From Scortum barcoo (lineage: Eukaryota; Chordata; Actinopteri; Centrarchiformes; Terapontidae): DNA of 64,000 nt. Under the pieces are notes generated by a model that did no database searches, was not told the DNA's origin, and was given only the letters and a program-made list of their open reading frames with translations. The stretch lies in assembly GCA_023238725.1 (NCBI GenBank), contig CM041536.1, positions 17,019,271 to 17,083,270 of the forward strand, written 5' to 3'. This document shows positions 12,901-26,785 of the stretch, piece by piece; the stretch's first letter is position 1, and each line of letters opens with the position of its first letter. Both the position numbers and the translations under genes were made by a program.

Positions 12901-15900
12901 TGACAACTGAAAGGGCAGAAAGAGACAAAGACACATCTGAGCAACAGTTAAATAAAAATACAAAAAAAATCACCAGTTAAACAGCAACAGATTTCTGTTT
13001 CAGCGCACAACAATGCTTTTAACAAGCTGGAATTAACAGGCTTGTTTCTTTAGCAGAGCTATTCTCAAAACCTTAAAAAAAAAACAAACAGAAGTTCGGT
13101 CTCAGGTCAGCAATATCGGAATATCAGCTGAAAAAAAATATGGACTGACTGTTGGCACTAGTTCAATAATGATCAGGGCTCACTTACACTTTTCTGGACT
13201 GGAAAACACCTTCAAACCAAAAAGGTTTTTGGGAAAAACTGATTACAACAGTACTCTCCTCTCACGCAACACTGCCAAGTAAATGAACGTGTTGATCATG
13301 TAATTAATCTTCTTTGGAGGCCAAAACTATTTCAAATGTATATATACGTTCAAATAATTCTAAAAACAATAAATTGTTTTTTATCTGTGTTAAAATAGAA
13401 TCAAGAAAAGCATCAATATTACAATTGATTCCAAATGTGTGCTTGTTGGCTAACGTACAATGATTATAATGATCCTCCATGTTGAATGTTTATAAGTCAG
13501 CTAGGAGCTGAAATCTGCTCTTTTAAAACACACTTAAATGACTGTTACAACTACAGCGTTACAGGCTTGGCTTTAGCCAGCCCTGCAAAGAGTCAATCTC
13601 ACAAGTGACTTGGGGTGAATGACACTAAGAAGGTGAAAGAGGAAAAATGAGCATGAACGTATGAGGAAAACCAAAGAGTTTGATATGTCAGAACAAGGCA
13701 ATCACTTGAGGCACAACATACTACTACGAAGATGAGGACGGGAAAAAACAAGGGAGAGAATTGTGAGAAGAGGACAAAGAGAATAATGATCCCAGAGTCG
13801 GGGAAAAGAGAAAATACTAACCTGGAGGCCAAACTGGTGGGGTGAGAGATTTCCGGTGTAAAGACAAGAAAGCAGTAAAGAGAAGGAGATACTCAGACCA
13901 GGAAGATGTGTCAATATAAAGTAAAGAGAAAGGCGGAGGAGGGAAACACACACACACACGCTTAAACATTATGTGCCGTCTTGTCACGTGGTCACATGGG
14001 TCACCACGTATATTTACAGACAGTAAAACAGACAGAAGTAAAAGACACAAATTGCAGAAACATTACATTTAATACGGCTTGTCTATCACAGCTCCTGTAG
14101 CCATAGTTACCAGCTTTATCACAGGTCTGCTGATAACATTCACCACATCGGCCTTCAAAGCAATACAGCAAAGATGCCAAATGGCAGATGGCCAAATTAC
14201 ACTAAAATCCACCACTTGTTGTGCTGGCGGCAGCGTTCTTCAGGGTGACATGATGCCATAGAAGGAAAATCTGCATCGCTTATGAGTAACAGTGGTCAAG
14301 CTAGCAGGGATGGAAAAACAGACAGCAGAAAACACACTGTAGCTTCCCAACACCACAAAAAACCCAGAACGTAGAAAACTCAATTGTTTAAATTGTGACA
14401 CACTGAGTCACAACAAAATCTGCACATTATGGATAATACAGACAATACATATTCCAGGGCTAACAATAAGAAACTACCTGCACATAAACCTAAATACAAA
14501 TATATATGTGTATATGTACATAAACATTCATCAACTACTGTAGGTCCACCAGGGACACTTGAAAACGTGGTGCAGAGCTGCCAACATGCATGTTTCCACC
14601 CACCTCTCCAGCTCACTGATCTTTTTGTCTTTGTCATTCTTCTCATTCTCCATTTCCCGAAGGATCTCCAGCAGGCGGTCCACCTCAGCCTGGGCCTTCC
14701 CAGAATCCTCTTTGTGGCGGGCCACTTCCTGCTCGAGGTTCTTAATGCGTTCGGCCAGCTCAGTGTTGGCCTGAGCCTCCAGGGCTGCATTCTGAGCCTG
14801 ATAAAAAACAGGATGCTTTTACTGCTTTTACTTGAGTGTCCACAGAATTAAAATAAAAAAAAAAAACATTGCTAAATAAAGTAAACATTTAATATTTAGG
14901 TGAACCAGCCCAGTCTGATTCAAAGATCTTACTCTCTTGACATGGTTCTCCAGTTTGAGGCATTCCTCCTTCTTCTGCTCCAAGGCAATCTCCAGACTCT
15001 TCAGTTTGGAGTCCTTCTTCAGCCCTGAGGAGGCCAGGGATGATGCATGCTCCTTCAGGTCCAACAATGACGTCTGCGTGAACACACATGCACAGAAATA
15101 TAGCTGAACCTGTTCCAGCATACCTAACAGAGCATGGGACAGAGGAGAACGAAAATACATTCCATCTAATACAGGCATCCATGACTCATCACAAAGTGAG
15201 ACTAATGGAAAAAAATCTGATGCTCATTTCTGACAGTAATGTTGCACCGTATAAATAGAATCACAGTAAACAAGAGTTTGCCTGTCGAGCTTGCGTTCCT
15301 GCATCCGTTTCTCACCTCTCTGTCTGACAGGTCTCCCTGCAGTAAGCTCAGTCTCTCCTTCAACTCCTTCAGTTCTTTCTTGGTACTGTCGAGCTCCTCC
15401 GTCTTCTCTCGGTCGTCCCTGTCTCTCTGCTCTTTTAGACGCTCAATGATGCGCTCCTAGGAGGAGAGGACGTACAGACATGCTGCCTTCAAAGACAGAA
15501 CCAACTAACATTTCAAATGAACATGCACAAATAATTACAATTAATTATCACACATAACTTGAAATGTGCAGACATAAACTCACCTTTTCTGCAAGAGACT
15601 CCTCCAGGGTGGTGAGAGCAGTGTCTGTGTTGGAAGTGTCTGCCTGCAAAGACTTCACTCGCTCCTTCAGGCTGCTCATCTGCTTCTCCTTGTCCCTCAG
15701 CTGCTCCTGCAGGTTCTCAATCTGCACAGTAAACACAAGCCACCGTCAGTCAAAATAAACATCAACCACAGGACACACATTATAGCATGACACGTGTTAC
15801 TTTGTGGTCATGCCAGACGACACAAGATCTTTGAAGCAGCCCTTTGTCCAAATCACCTTCTTCTGAAGCACATTGACTTTGCGCTCCTTAACCTCCAGCA

Positions 15901-16948
15901 TGTCCTTGAGGTCATGGATCTCCCCGTTGAGGGTGCCCTTCTCTTCTGACATTTCTTGTATCTGCTTGCTCTTCTTATTCAGAGTTGCTTCCTTCTCTTC
16001 CAAGCGCAGGCGCAAAGCATCAACCTGTACAGGAAAAGGTGGACACAACAAATATATGTGTCAAACAGCAGAGAAAGACTTACTCAACACGTGGTCACTT
16101 CTGTGCTTTTGCTTGCATTATTATCAGTCTGAAATCTCTCCTCCAACTGCACTCTCCCTTATAGTGCCGTTGCTGTGTACTTATTCAGTAGTCTTCTGGG
16201 CAACAGTCTGCATATTTAGCTGCCGTACCTCTGTCTGTAAGATGGCAGCTCGCTGCTCCTTAGCAGTGAGGGACTCCTTGAGGACTTCAATGTGCTGCTT
16301 GCTGTCTGAGAACTGGTTGGTGAGCGTCTCCAGCTTAGTCTGCAAACCAAGCAGCTCAGTGTCCTTTCTGGAGAGGTCCTGCTTCACCTGCTCCATCTGA
16401 AAAGGATGAGGCCATGAGGGAAAAGTAAGTGGTAGGGACTGACATGAATTGGCAGATGCTGAGGAAAATTATTTGTTTGGGAGACGCTTGTCTGTTCCCT
16501 CTTAAAATAAGATTTAATGTATGGGCCAACCAAGAACTTCAACAGTCCTGTCAAAATAAACTCCATGTTGTCTCAGACCTTGTTCTTCATGAACTTGGTG
16601 TGGCTGCGGTAGACCTCCATCTGCTTCATTTCTTCCTGACGCTCCTCGCAGCTCAGAAGTCCATTGGATTTCAGCATTAACAGCTCCTCCTCCATGTCTC
16701 TCAGGCTCCGCTCCATTGAATTGATTTTTGCATCCTGATGGTGACGAAAAAGGAGTTCATACACACAGAATACACATTGTACATACTTGCACACACTTCT
16801 CTTTTTAAATCCTCACCTTCATGTCAATGACTGTCTGTAGAGCTTTGGTTTTAGTGGACTCAGGGGTCCCCTCATATCGGCGGTGCAGTTCCTGCTGGAT
16901 TGTATGAAAAAAGAGCATGTAGCGTGTATGTAGAAAAAATAAATAATA

Positions 16949-17035
<87 letters not shown>

Positions 17036-20000
17036 AGGGGAAAACAACATAACTACATACCAATGAAATATCTCCCATGGTTGGACTGGAACTTACTTCT
17101 CTTAATGCAGTAATCTCTCTGTCTCTCTGGTCCAGTAAACTCTCAAGATGATGCCTGTGCATCTCTGCATCAGCCAGCCTCCTGGTCCGCTCTTGGTCCT
17201 CCTCTGATGCTTTGGCAGACGGCCCTTAGACACGATACATAACAACTTGGTTAATGTGATGAAGCGGGTAGAAAACCATTTATGTAGTCAAAAGGTTCAT
17301 TCTTCCTAGCAGCCAACCATAGATCACGTGATTAACTCACGGAGGTAAACACAGATAAGATTTTGTTTTATGCTTCAGACAAAAGCTCATCATTTTTGCA
17401 GAGAAGGATTTCTAAAAGCACCTGATTCATAACTCTACAGTCAACATGAAACAAAAACAAATAACCAAACAGCTAAAAACACATGGGATTCAATTTATTT
17501 GCTAATGTGTTTTTACTTTATTTCTTTCAGGTCTTCTCTGGGGTTTAAGGGTTTTGGGTTTCATCTTAGTTTTTTGCATCTGGTTTGTCAAATGGGATAT
17601 CTCTGGTATTTTATGCCACCAAGACCATAACCATGTCATTATTTTTGGTGACACCTATGAAAAAGGTCTTTGCGTGAAGCATTTGGATGTTCCTAGCCTC
17701 AAAAGCATATACTCGCGTTTAAAGCATGCATTGTGGTTGGTGGTTTATGGAGCAAACAAACCCGTATTTGGCCAACAGGGGTAGAGAGCTTGGGTAGAGC
17801 TGAGGAGCTCCAAGTGACAGCCTGAGACCAAAACCTTTTGAGACTCAAAATATTTGTCAAAGGACATATTGACTCAGAGTTTGCTGGTTTTCCTAATGAC
17901 TTGAAGAATCTGTATCTGCTGACCAAATAGAAGAACTGCTCTGTGGCCAGCTCTGCACTGGCTCAGACACTCAAGGTGCCTGCCACGTGTAAACAGTCAG
18001 GTCTCCACCCACCCCGAGGCTCAAAGCTACCTTTGCTCTGCAGCATCTCCAGAAGTTTCTTGATGGACTCATCTCTGGCTCCCAGGGTTTGCTTCTGTGT
18101 GTCAATCCTCAGCTCCATCTCCTCAAGGGTCTTTCTAAGGAGGAAGAGCTCTTTGGCCTGCCTCTCGTGCTCGGCCTGTAGCCGCCGGTAGTTCTCCTCT
18201 GTAGGTTCAGAGCTCAGGGCCAGGTCTCGGCCATGGCTGGCGGGGTCTTGCTGGAGCAGCTGGTTCAGGTCCCTCTGGATCCTCAGCTCATCCTGAAGAG
18301 CCTGGACAGTCATCTGGAGATGCTGTGGACAAATAAGTGACAAACATTGTTATCATCTGTTTGTTTGCTTGAGTACAATAAAATGATTTACACAGGGGTA
18401 TATGGATGTGAAGGAAATGTATTGATTATTTGAATAATACAGGGACTGCTCCCATTTCACTTTATGGGAGTGGATCCTGACATAATATTGTGTTACATCC
18501 AGTTAAGAAATCAGCATCTAATCATGACTCAAAATTTAGCAATGCCCTGACAGATGCAGCTCCAACAGCCAGGCTTTGTGGACAGTGTTACATTTCATGC
18601 CTGGAGAAATACAAGTGGTGAAACACAATCAGCCCAGTGTAGTATTGCATTGTTTGTGGCATCTGACGCCACGGACACTTGGCAGAGATGCTGTGAGACA
18701 GTAACACAGGGCTGTGTTACACTCCGGTCTGAACCAGCTGTGAGCGTTTTCAGACGACAGAACAAAGAGAGAAGTCAGTGTCTGCCTTTGTTTCTCTAAG
18801 TCCTCCTTCTCCTCCTCCTCCAGCCCCCTCCCTCTTCCTGCCTTTGTCATTCTCTCCTTCTCCCTCCACCGGCACACACCATTCTCCTTCTCTCACAGAC
18901 ACACACACACTATTCAGCTACCTTGCCTGCCCTCTCCCTATCTCTTCCCTCCAATACTCTCACCTCTCCTCTCACTAACCCTCCCTTTCCATCACCCTCT
19001 CCACCCCGTGACTAAGGCTGACTCACTGCTGTGACTGCGCCGATCCACCCCGCAACATACACACAGGATGATGCATGCACAGACAAGCACGGAAACACGC
19101 ACAGACACACGTAGAACTACGGACACACAGACACCTTCTCCCATCCTCACCCCCCATATTCTCACTTTCTCTGCCTGAGGGGAAATAACAGTCAGGCGTT
19201 TGAGAGAGCACAACGAACAGGAGATGTGATGCGCTGACTACACTGATCTAAACACTAAGTCACAACTTGTAACAACACAGCGCGCACAGAGCCAGACCTC
19301 TGTTACAGATCACCTGCAGCGACTGGACAAACTGTACACAAGTAAAAATGTTAAAGATGCTCAGTGTGTGATGTATACTTATTTGAATCTCTCTCTTATC
19401 GTTTAAATCCCATATCTTCTCCACTATCAGTAATACTACCGTATTATCAGTTGATGAAACACACATGATCATAAATGTGATTGATAAATGTGGTATTTTA
19501 TCCGGATCTGTAGAACAAAAAACTCATGAAAATGATACACAGATGTAAACATACAATTGCAGACGTATGCACTACACAACGGCATGGAGTTTAACTGAAG
19601 CTGTAATTTACCAAATGCCTTTGAGTGTCTCTCTCTGTGTGTGTGTGTGTGTGTGTGTGTCCATGCTTTCTGCTGTATGCGTGCCAGCGTGGGAGGTGGA
19701 GGCTGACATATGAAAGCAGACATCTTTAAATTACAGCACCCACTGATTAGCCCTGTGCTAGTTGGGCATTACTGGGAATTAGTCCACACTGTGATTCTGT
19801 GACTCAGCTGGAGTGAAAACAGCAAATTATACAGATCTGCCCATCCATTAAGAATCACAGAGAAACAAACACTATTGCTCTTCATTAATGAGACTTCATT
19901 TGCACAATTCCCACAACATCCTGTGGGTTTAAAAAAAAAATACCTTGTGCCTATATTTATTGACTTCCTATCAATACTCATTTATTAAACATGTGCAAAC

Positions 20001-21803
20001 AGAATCTATACATGTGTGCCGACTACTGACTGCTTCTACCATCAGCCAATGTCTCTATACTTTACATCCAGAGACAATGGAGAATATGGACACAGAATGC
20101 ATGTGAAAACATTGAGAAATTTGGATGAACAGTCTAATAGACCATTGTACACTTAATTTTGACAGATAATGAAGTGGAGGTTTAAGGACTCGAAGCTAAG
20201 GTTTTCACACTTAGTTCTTAAAAAATGGAATTTCAGAAAGTCTTGTAATTGAGAAATTAAAAAGGAAATGCCATGCAGACACTGATATTCAGTATGTTTA
20301 TTTGCTTCCATTTAAACCTGGTCTGCTTTCAGCAATTGTATTTATGTTGAGTGATTTAAGTGTGGAAAATGAATTCTGTAGTTCTGGTGTGCATTTATCT
20401 AGTTTAATTTCACCAAAATGTACCACATCACATGTGTCCAGATAATAAACCAAAATGCAACAATAACGTCAATGTTCTTGAACAGCACATAAATAAAATA
20501 CTGAATGAAAACAACAGCTCCATTTTCGCTGCTACCCCAACAACCTTAAGTTGGTGTCTTATATTCTGCAGTGGTTAAACTACCATGTATATACATTTTT
20601 TTTTTTTAATTTGCACATTTCTCCACATTGTTATCCTGTCACCACATTCAGCAATTTCTAAAATACACAGAAATTCTAATGCATCCATTAGACTCTCTTT
20701 CATCTATTAAGCACGAGCATATAGCTGCATATAAGAGGATTAACTAGATGTTCAAAAGTGCCTCTAACCTATGCAGAGAAGCATGCTTGTGCTAAAGCTG
20801 AGATGCTGGGTGAAAATCACCTTTTCAGACAAACATGTTCAACTCAGTTTAATGTCTTATTAGAAAGGAGAATGAACTCATGAGATCAGAAAAAATGTTT
20901 TGAGGCAAAAACGTCTATGTTATCAGAATAAAAATGAAGACACTCACCTGTGCTTCATCTTGAATCACACGGTACTGTTCCTTCCAGACAGCGATCTTAG
21001 AAACCTCATCTTTCCTGAGAGCTCGCTCCTTCTTTAGTTCTGGGCTCCAGAAGGTCTTGATAGAATTCATGGAGGAACTGAGCTTGCTCTCCTTAACTTC
21101 CACTTCTCGCCGCAGCATCTCATTCTCGCGCAGAACCTGAGAAAGCGGGATAAAAATGTAGCACATAAATATTGTATATGTAAACCTAACACGACAAGCT
21201 TTTTGTCAATCGTTAATAAAGATTTTTTTTAAACTAGGAGAAAAATAAGGAAAATACCTCTTTCAGTTGTGCTTGGAGGTCAAGTATGGTGTTGTCTCTG
21301 GCCTGCCTGAGAGAATGAGGCACGGTGGAGGCCATATGGTGGTCCCCAAATGCTAGAGCGTCGCCCGCCATCATGCCCGCTGGCAGCACAGCATTTGCAG
21401 GGACTGAGGTGGAGATGTTGGGGGTGCTAGCGGCCACAACACCACTGCTGTTACCCCTTGACCCATACGTCACCCTCTGTCGCCCCATGGTTGTCACGGT
21501 CCCACCAGTTTTGGGAAGGTGGTCGCCAGCCATGGCAACCTCATTGTCGCTCAGGTACATTGGTCCTGAGGTGGCATACGCAGCATTGAGTGACTGGATG
21601 TTCTCCATAGAAAGCGTCTTGCCTCCTGCTCCTCCAGGGCCTCCTCCACTGCCGCCAGTGCTGTTGGTGCGACGGTGTCCCATCCGAGGGGAGCGGGGAA
21701 GGCGAGGGGAACGGCCAGATCCCTGATTACCAGTACCACCTCCATCTCTTCCTCCACTGTGGTTGGCATCTCCTCTGCCAACAGAGCGGGCACTACCGTA
21801 CAT
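6989..21803 (-). CDS. erc1: ERC1 / ELKS / CAST2 coiled-coil scaffold, 19 coding exons, complete
   Basis: ERC1 is a long coiled-coil scaffold that binds RIM, liprin-alpha, Rab6 and IKK. It acts at presynaptic active zones and cortical exocytosis sites. Coding exons, 5' to 3': 21803-21258, 21136-20948, 18322-18031, 17224-17097, 16891-16817, 16734-16579, 16396-16229, 16024-15857, 15721-15584, 15456-15316, 15073-14933, 14797-14604, 12388-12253, 12128-11997, 11055-10895, 10699-10552, 9190-9095, 8036-7854, 7126-6989. They sum to 3,330 nt (1,109 aa plus stop; human is about 1,116 aa) and all phases agree. The N-terminus MYGSARSVGR, then SPRLPRSPRMGHRRTNS and SMENIQSLNAAYATSGPMY, is diagnostic of ELKS. 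A heptad-rich body follows (for example FWSPELKKERALRKDE, RDLNQLLQQD, SDSKQHIEVLKESLTAK). The C-terminus has QNRSKLKLYIAHLTDLCHDRDP and ends ADYCPDILEQVVNALEESC, the long 'alpha'-type tail rather than the PDZ-binding GIWA tail. Start choice: family-typical first residues and the first AUG of the coding exon. Donors are mostly consensus; the last intron uses a weaker GTTGGT. A human-type 28-residue alternative segment between the exons at 16579 and 16396 is not present. Confidence 0.97.
12389..14603 (-). other. erc1 intron of 2.2 kb, nothing else recognised
   Basis: This is the largest downstream erc1 intron. It joins an exon ending in codon phase 2 (AG at 14604) to one starting with G at 12388, which restores an Arg codon. 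Open frames within it are short, lack paired splice sites and look like noise. No repeat family was recognised. Confidence 0.5.
16953..17031. repeat. (TA)n microsatellite in an erc1 intron
   Basis: An essentially perfect TA dinucleotide tract of about 79 bp lies in the intron between the coding exons ending at 17097 and starting at 16891. It is likely length-polymorphic and prone to assembly error. On the minus strand it produces an artificial Tyr-Ile repeat frame that is not a gene. Confidence 0.95.
19637..19660. repeat. (GT)n microsatellite in an erc1 intron
   Basis: A short GT run of about 10 units follows a (CT)n stretch inside the large intron between the coding exons at 18322 and 20948. 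That intron (18323-20947, 2.6 kb) shows no other supported feature apart from C/T- and A/C-rich low-complexity DNA at about 18790-19140. Confidence 0.8.
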
Positions 21804-22065
21804 CTTTTGCTAACTAGAGAAGCGGAGCTGAAAGGCTGAACTGAAGCACAACCTCGAGTATCTGTATTTATTCTTGCTGATTTTGTGGTGGTGACTTTCA
21901 CTGACTGCGAACACGTGGCGGTGATCCTGGTTCAAGTGGAGACGGTGGGCACAATGCTCATGATAAAATACAGTTCTGATGCTCTCCACTTTCAGGGACA
22001 GAAAAGGCTAGCAGAGTTTTCTCTCCAACAGGAGCTGTCTTGGCCTTACAAATTATGACACCAAT
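21804..22065 (-). other. erc1: erc1 5' UTR part of the start-codon exon
   Basis: The exon carrying the erc1 ATG extends upstream to an acceptor with a long pyrimidine tract ending TTTGCAG at 22066. Translation is therefore preceded by about 260 nt of leader from this exon, plus a separate upstream exon. No long frame is open here in phase with the ATG. Confidence 0.6.
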
Positions 22066-23410
22066 CTGCAAAGAAAAAACAGCTGTTACCTATAGCATAC
22101 ATAAAAGTGCCTGTCATCAGTCAGTAAGACATCTGAATGTGTGTACAATTGGACAAAAGTAGCATCAAACCCCAAGTGAATCAAGCCATCTATTTCTTTC
22201 TAACATGCAGTCTGAGGGCCTTTAAAAGGGGTCTCTATCCATCTCCAGGAAAATAGTGAATAGCATAATTAATGTTTAGTTTACTTTGTAACATTTAACA
22301 CAGCCAGAATGGGTAAGGATTTACTGACTTTACTGGACCCTGTCATGCATCACAGACAGTTACATAACTGTTTAAAATCATGTCTAAGAAAAAGATCATC
22401 TCAGGTGGGGGGGGGGGCTTACCACAGAGTCCACGTTAATCCTGCTCTATGCACCTGTTTACCTGATGACACAGATGTCTGTCTCCCATTTATTCAAAAC
22501 AAAAGGTTGTGCTGGATGCTTGACCAGTTTATCAGATGTTCTTTTACAACCCCTCAGTCAGGCTTGTCGGACACTGTGAGTCCAAATGGTGGCATCTAAC
22601 TGAACAGGAGTGAGACAAAGCATTTTTGTGGACGGATATGTATCAGACCGTTTTATATTTTTGTTTTTTTTTAGCTGCATTTCCACAGCAGCCTTTGAAG
22701 TGGGCAGTCTGCGTGGCCTTGCTAACTAGCAGCTAACGACGCCGGCTAACGGTGAAGGCTGACATTTACATCTCCAACTACGAGTTATCTTTACAATTAC
22801 CGTCGTTTGTTTAAGAGGGATGTAAACTGGTTGGTAGATGTTGTCAAGGGAATACATTTTGAATGTCTGAATGTATTTTTTCCTCTCCAATATGCTGACG
22901 CTGTGGATTAAAACTAGCAAGGGAGGGAAAAGGGGATTGTACATGGTGGACATTGTGAGGGGAAAAAAAACTATCTCTGCTCGTAAAAATGAACACGAAA
23001 TAATTCATACTGTGTCATGTAGATAACTAAATATGTAAAATAGTGGGCTAATAAAACGTGTTGTCAAAGTGTGACACATTAAAGCAGAACTGAAGCATTT
23101 TCGCACAAGCCTGTCGACTCAGTTCAGGGTCTGGAGACACCCACATCAAAACCATTTCCATTTTACTCCACCTCTCACTCAACGGGATTTTTTTTTATTT
23201 TCTTCACCGAGGAGGCTCAAACATCGAGCCCAGACTCCAGAAAACACCAAGGAAAGAGCTAAAACACCAAATTAAACATACTTTAACGCTAGCTCGCCGT
23301 GACATACGGAGTCCATCCAATGTATGTGGCCAGGCAGATCCTCTCTCCCCTCTCTCCTCTCCTCGCTAACACAATAGCCAGCAGGTAAAAAACCTCCGCA
23401 AACAAACTAC

Positions 23411-23600
23411 CTTTCTCTTTATCCGGCGGAGCTCAAATCGGTGCTATCGGTGAATCCTCAGTCGACTGGAGATGGTCTGCAGAAACCGTCATGATATGTT
23501 AATTAGTCGATGTGTGTCTATCTGATGTTCCCATCTTTTCTCCAGCTGCAGCTCAGGAGAGCCAGGGCGCCTCAGTGACGTCAGGCCTCCTGCGCGCGTC
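23411..23600 (-). promoter_or_regulatory. erc1: erc1 noncoding first exon and GC-rich promoter region
   Basis: On the minus strand a consensus donor (AAAG|GTAGTTTG) lies at 23410/23411 and splices plausibly to the acceptor at 22065/22066. Upstream of it, 23430-23650 is CpG-rich, with sites such as ctcgtcgccacgcg and gcgcgcg, in contrast to the AT-rich sequence on both sides. I infer the promoter here. The transcription start was not located; a run of four (gaca) units at 23652-23671 marks the edge. Confidence 0.5.
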
Positions 23601-25330
23601 CTCGTCGCCACGCGTGAGTTTTAAACGCGCGGTCACGAGCTCCGGGAGGGCAGACAGACAGACAGACAGACATCAGACCTGCAGCACAATATGGACCAAC
23701 AATATACAGCACGAGTCAGAGTTGTGGTAGAGGGTTTTGGAGGGTTTTTAAAAATTTAAATAAAATAAGCAGGCACCGATAAAATGTGGTTTGCCTCTAT
23801 TTAGATTCTTAATAATAATAATAATAATAATAATTTTCGTCTTAACCTTAAAAATATGATTACTTTGTGAATATATACCTGCAGACGTGAGTTTTTTATT
23901 CTGTGTGATATAAAATTAAAGGAGACAAATGTGGCATGTGTAAACACCACAGACCAGCAGGGGGCAGTGTTTACTTGATGGAAAATTGGGTCTCGAAATG
24001 GTTGCCACAAAAAAAGAAAAAAAACATTACATGATGGTTTTGCTGATTGTTTTCACAAAATTCAATAAACGAAATTCAGTTATATGGATGCACAACAGTA
24101 TGCCACTCATTATAGGATATCAGCCACGCATTAGGAGATATATAATGTCATTTGTAGTATTTGTAGACTAGGTTTACAAACAATACATTAATAATTCGTT
24201 CATATTTTAGGATTTGTTATCAGAGCTTAATGCAATATGCTTTGTCAAATACTTTATTTAAAAAAAATTTAATTTAACTGTTTAAATAAACTAAAGAACT
24301 AAACTAAAGAAGTTTAATTAGTTTCCCTTTTCCAATTTCATAACAAATGTGTTAAACGGAATAAATCATATATCCTACAGTTAAATCATGAATAAATAAA
24401 ACAAAATAAAGAATAAAGGAAGCTTAATTTTTTTCTAAGTTTAAGATTTAAATCATAGATAAGAATTAGATAGAAGATAAGAATTAAATCATAACATTAA
24501 ATTTTAGCTATCTTGCAGGAAGTAAACATGACTGAGTGTATTTCAGGAAATAGGCATCTGTGAATCAAACAAAATCCCCTGAAATCTTGGAATGGATAAA
24601 GGGAATGGATATCAATATTAGTGAAACGTGAAACAAACACACAAATAGACTATATTTTATACAGGAAACCTTTTTTAGAGAATATTAATGGTAATTGTTG
24701 CATTTTATCCCAGTTAATCTGTCAGCATATCCCAGCATGTCGAGCATGCTCACCAAAGCATGCATAATCATTGGCACGACATAGAGATGGCTTTTAGTCT
24801 GAATTAATATGCCCTTTGCTTGTGAGGAATACACAAACCCACTCTGATGAGAAACCAGACACCGTGCTGGTGAATAAAAGTGTTTGTGTTGTGGTTATGA
24901 GGTCATACTTCATTGGCGCAGGCGCTTTCGGAAAACCCCCCGTTTCTTCTTCAACATGTAGCAACTGCGCCGCTTGTTTGTCAGTCAGGCCACAAAACGT
25001 CAACTTTGATATTCACTCAACAGCTCGACCAGCCTGGTACCTGAGGATAATGTACATGTGTTCACTTTTACACACACGAAGACGGACTCACGCCGGGGGA
25101 CCTGTTAGTGTGACGGTCGCTTGTGTTTTGGAAACGATACTGAGGTAGGTCGACATCTGCCACCCGGCACCGCAATAATGCTAACTGTTAGCTAAACCAG
25201 GCTAAGAAACGATAAACAGCCAGTTTAAAATCATTTAACGTAAACCAAAATAATATGTGTGATTATGAGTCAGCTGTGAGTAGTCGGGGTTAAGCAGCTT
25301 GTAAATATAAGACAGTAATGTGCGTGTTAA
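23601..25330. other. Intergenic spacer between divergent erc1 and wnk1
   Basis: About 1.7 kb between the two 5' ends. It is mostly AT-rich (23750-24700), with a (TAA)n run at 23810-23833. It becomes mixed and then GC-rich toward 25.0-25.5 kb. No coding frame with support was found. Confidence 0.6.
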
Positions 25331-25822
25331 GTGTGAAAGAAGCGCGGTGTTATTAACGGCTCAGATAACGTTAAACTGAACGGTGGGGGTGGAGGCGGAG
25401 GGGGCGCGCTCAGAAGATTTTAGGCCGCCAACAGGACCCGCCTAGCCGGCTAACGTTAGCGCTGCGTGTCGGTGTCCGTCGCCGCCTCGGAGCTCTCACA
25501 CCGGGGGAGCGTGTCCGGTGTGCTAGCTCGGTGAAGTTGTCAATACAAGACCCAGCGTTAACACCTAACAATTACACTCAGCGGTGTGTGGTGTCTGCGA
25601 GGTTTAGTAGCAAACACCGGGGCTGAACAATCTATTTTAAAAACAAAAGAGAGGGAGGGAGACTTGTCAATCAGTCATCGTTGCGTTAACGTCTCACTGG
25701 CAGCTAACTAGCTCTGCTCGTTAGCAGGCTAACAAAGAGCCGTCGCTCCTCCTCGCTTTGTATGCTTTGTGCTTCCCCCCTCGAATACCTGTGTTGTCAC
25801 TTACAGGGCGGTCAAGATATAG
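25330..25822 (+). promoter_or_regulatory. wnk1: wnk1 GC-rich promoter and noncoding first exon
   Basis: Sequence around 25380-25560 is strongly CpG-rich (for example ggaggcggagggggcgcgctc and gtccgtcgccgcctcgg), unlike its surroundings. A good donor (GATATAG|GTATGTAT) follows at 25822/25823. The next usable acceptor is at 26785, before the exon holding the wnk1 start codon. I infer a noncoding first exon ending at 25822; its 5' end is not defined. Confidence 0.5.
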
Positions 25823-26785
25823 GTATGTATGACACCTTAATTTAAAATATTAATTTACTTAACCCGCGCTGCATTTGCTTATTTATCGGGGGGTCGTGGC
25901 TGCTAACATGGCCAGGTTTGGCTCTTGACGTTGTGGTAGCTGGTAATGGCTGCAACCATGGCAGAGTAAAAATGGCTAATACAGCAAGAACATAATCACT
26001 CCAAGCCTGCATGTTTAAAAAAGACCATTATAGATGCCAGGCTGCATTTTAAATCGTATCCATCTGTTGCATCCACATAAATGTCGAGTTTACAGCTTTG
26101 TGCAGCTTTAACGTGCACACAGGCGATTGAAACAATTGACCTATATTAATATATCTACCAATATTAGAGAGTCAGACAGTGTTCACTAACTTCATGAGAC
26201 GGTTTATATGGTTTGTTGTTTATACTGGAGACTGAGGAATTATCAGCTGTCAGCTGTACTCAGTTATTCCTAGTCTTTAACAAATGAGAGCCATTGAGAG
26301 GTTAGTGTGTCAGTCTGAAGGGTGAAAAGCATTTGGGATTTGTGCCACATTACATACTTACATATGCACATCTGTAGAGAAACACCCAGTGCTAACTAAT
26401 CATATCAGCTGAATGGTATCAATCAGTTGGGCACAGCTGAAAAATTAGGACCTGCAATGAAATCACTCTAAATGCAAGCAGGTGCCTTAAGTCTTTGGCA
26501 TACCGCAAATCTGATCAGATTGGGGGACCTTTAAAGACAAATCTTAATCACAAAATGATCTAGTTGTTCAGTGTAGTGCTCTGAAGTACACACGGTGGTC
26601 AACTTATGTCCGCAGGATTAGATATGTTTTTGTGTCTTTCAACCAGCTTTATTAAACTATTTATACTATACATTCAACTTGTGAACATTTAGGCTGCTGT
26701 CTCAGATCTTGTTGGCAGTTGATGTATTGTTGGTTACTTTGTGAAACAGGTCAAGCAACTTTTGTCTTTTTTTTTCCTCCTGCAG

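Noticed and set aside
16872..17162. Minus-strand frame with a long Tyr-Ile repeat, membrane-like
   Set aside because: It is translation of the (TA)n microsatellite joined to the edge of an erc1 exon.
24816..25148. 110-residue plus-strand frame upstream of wnk1
   Set aside because: No homology recognised, no splice context, and it runs into the promoter region. Likely chance.
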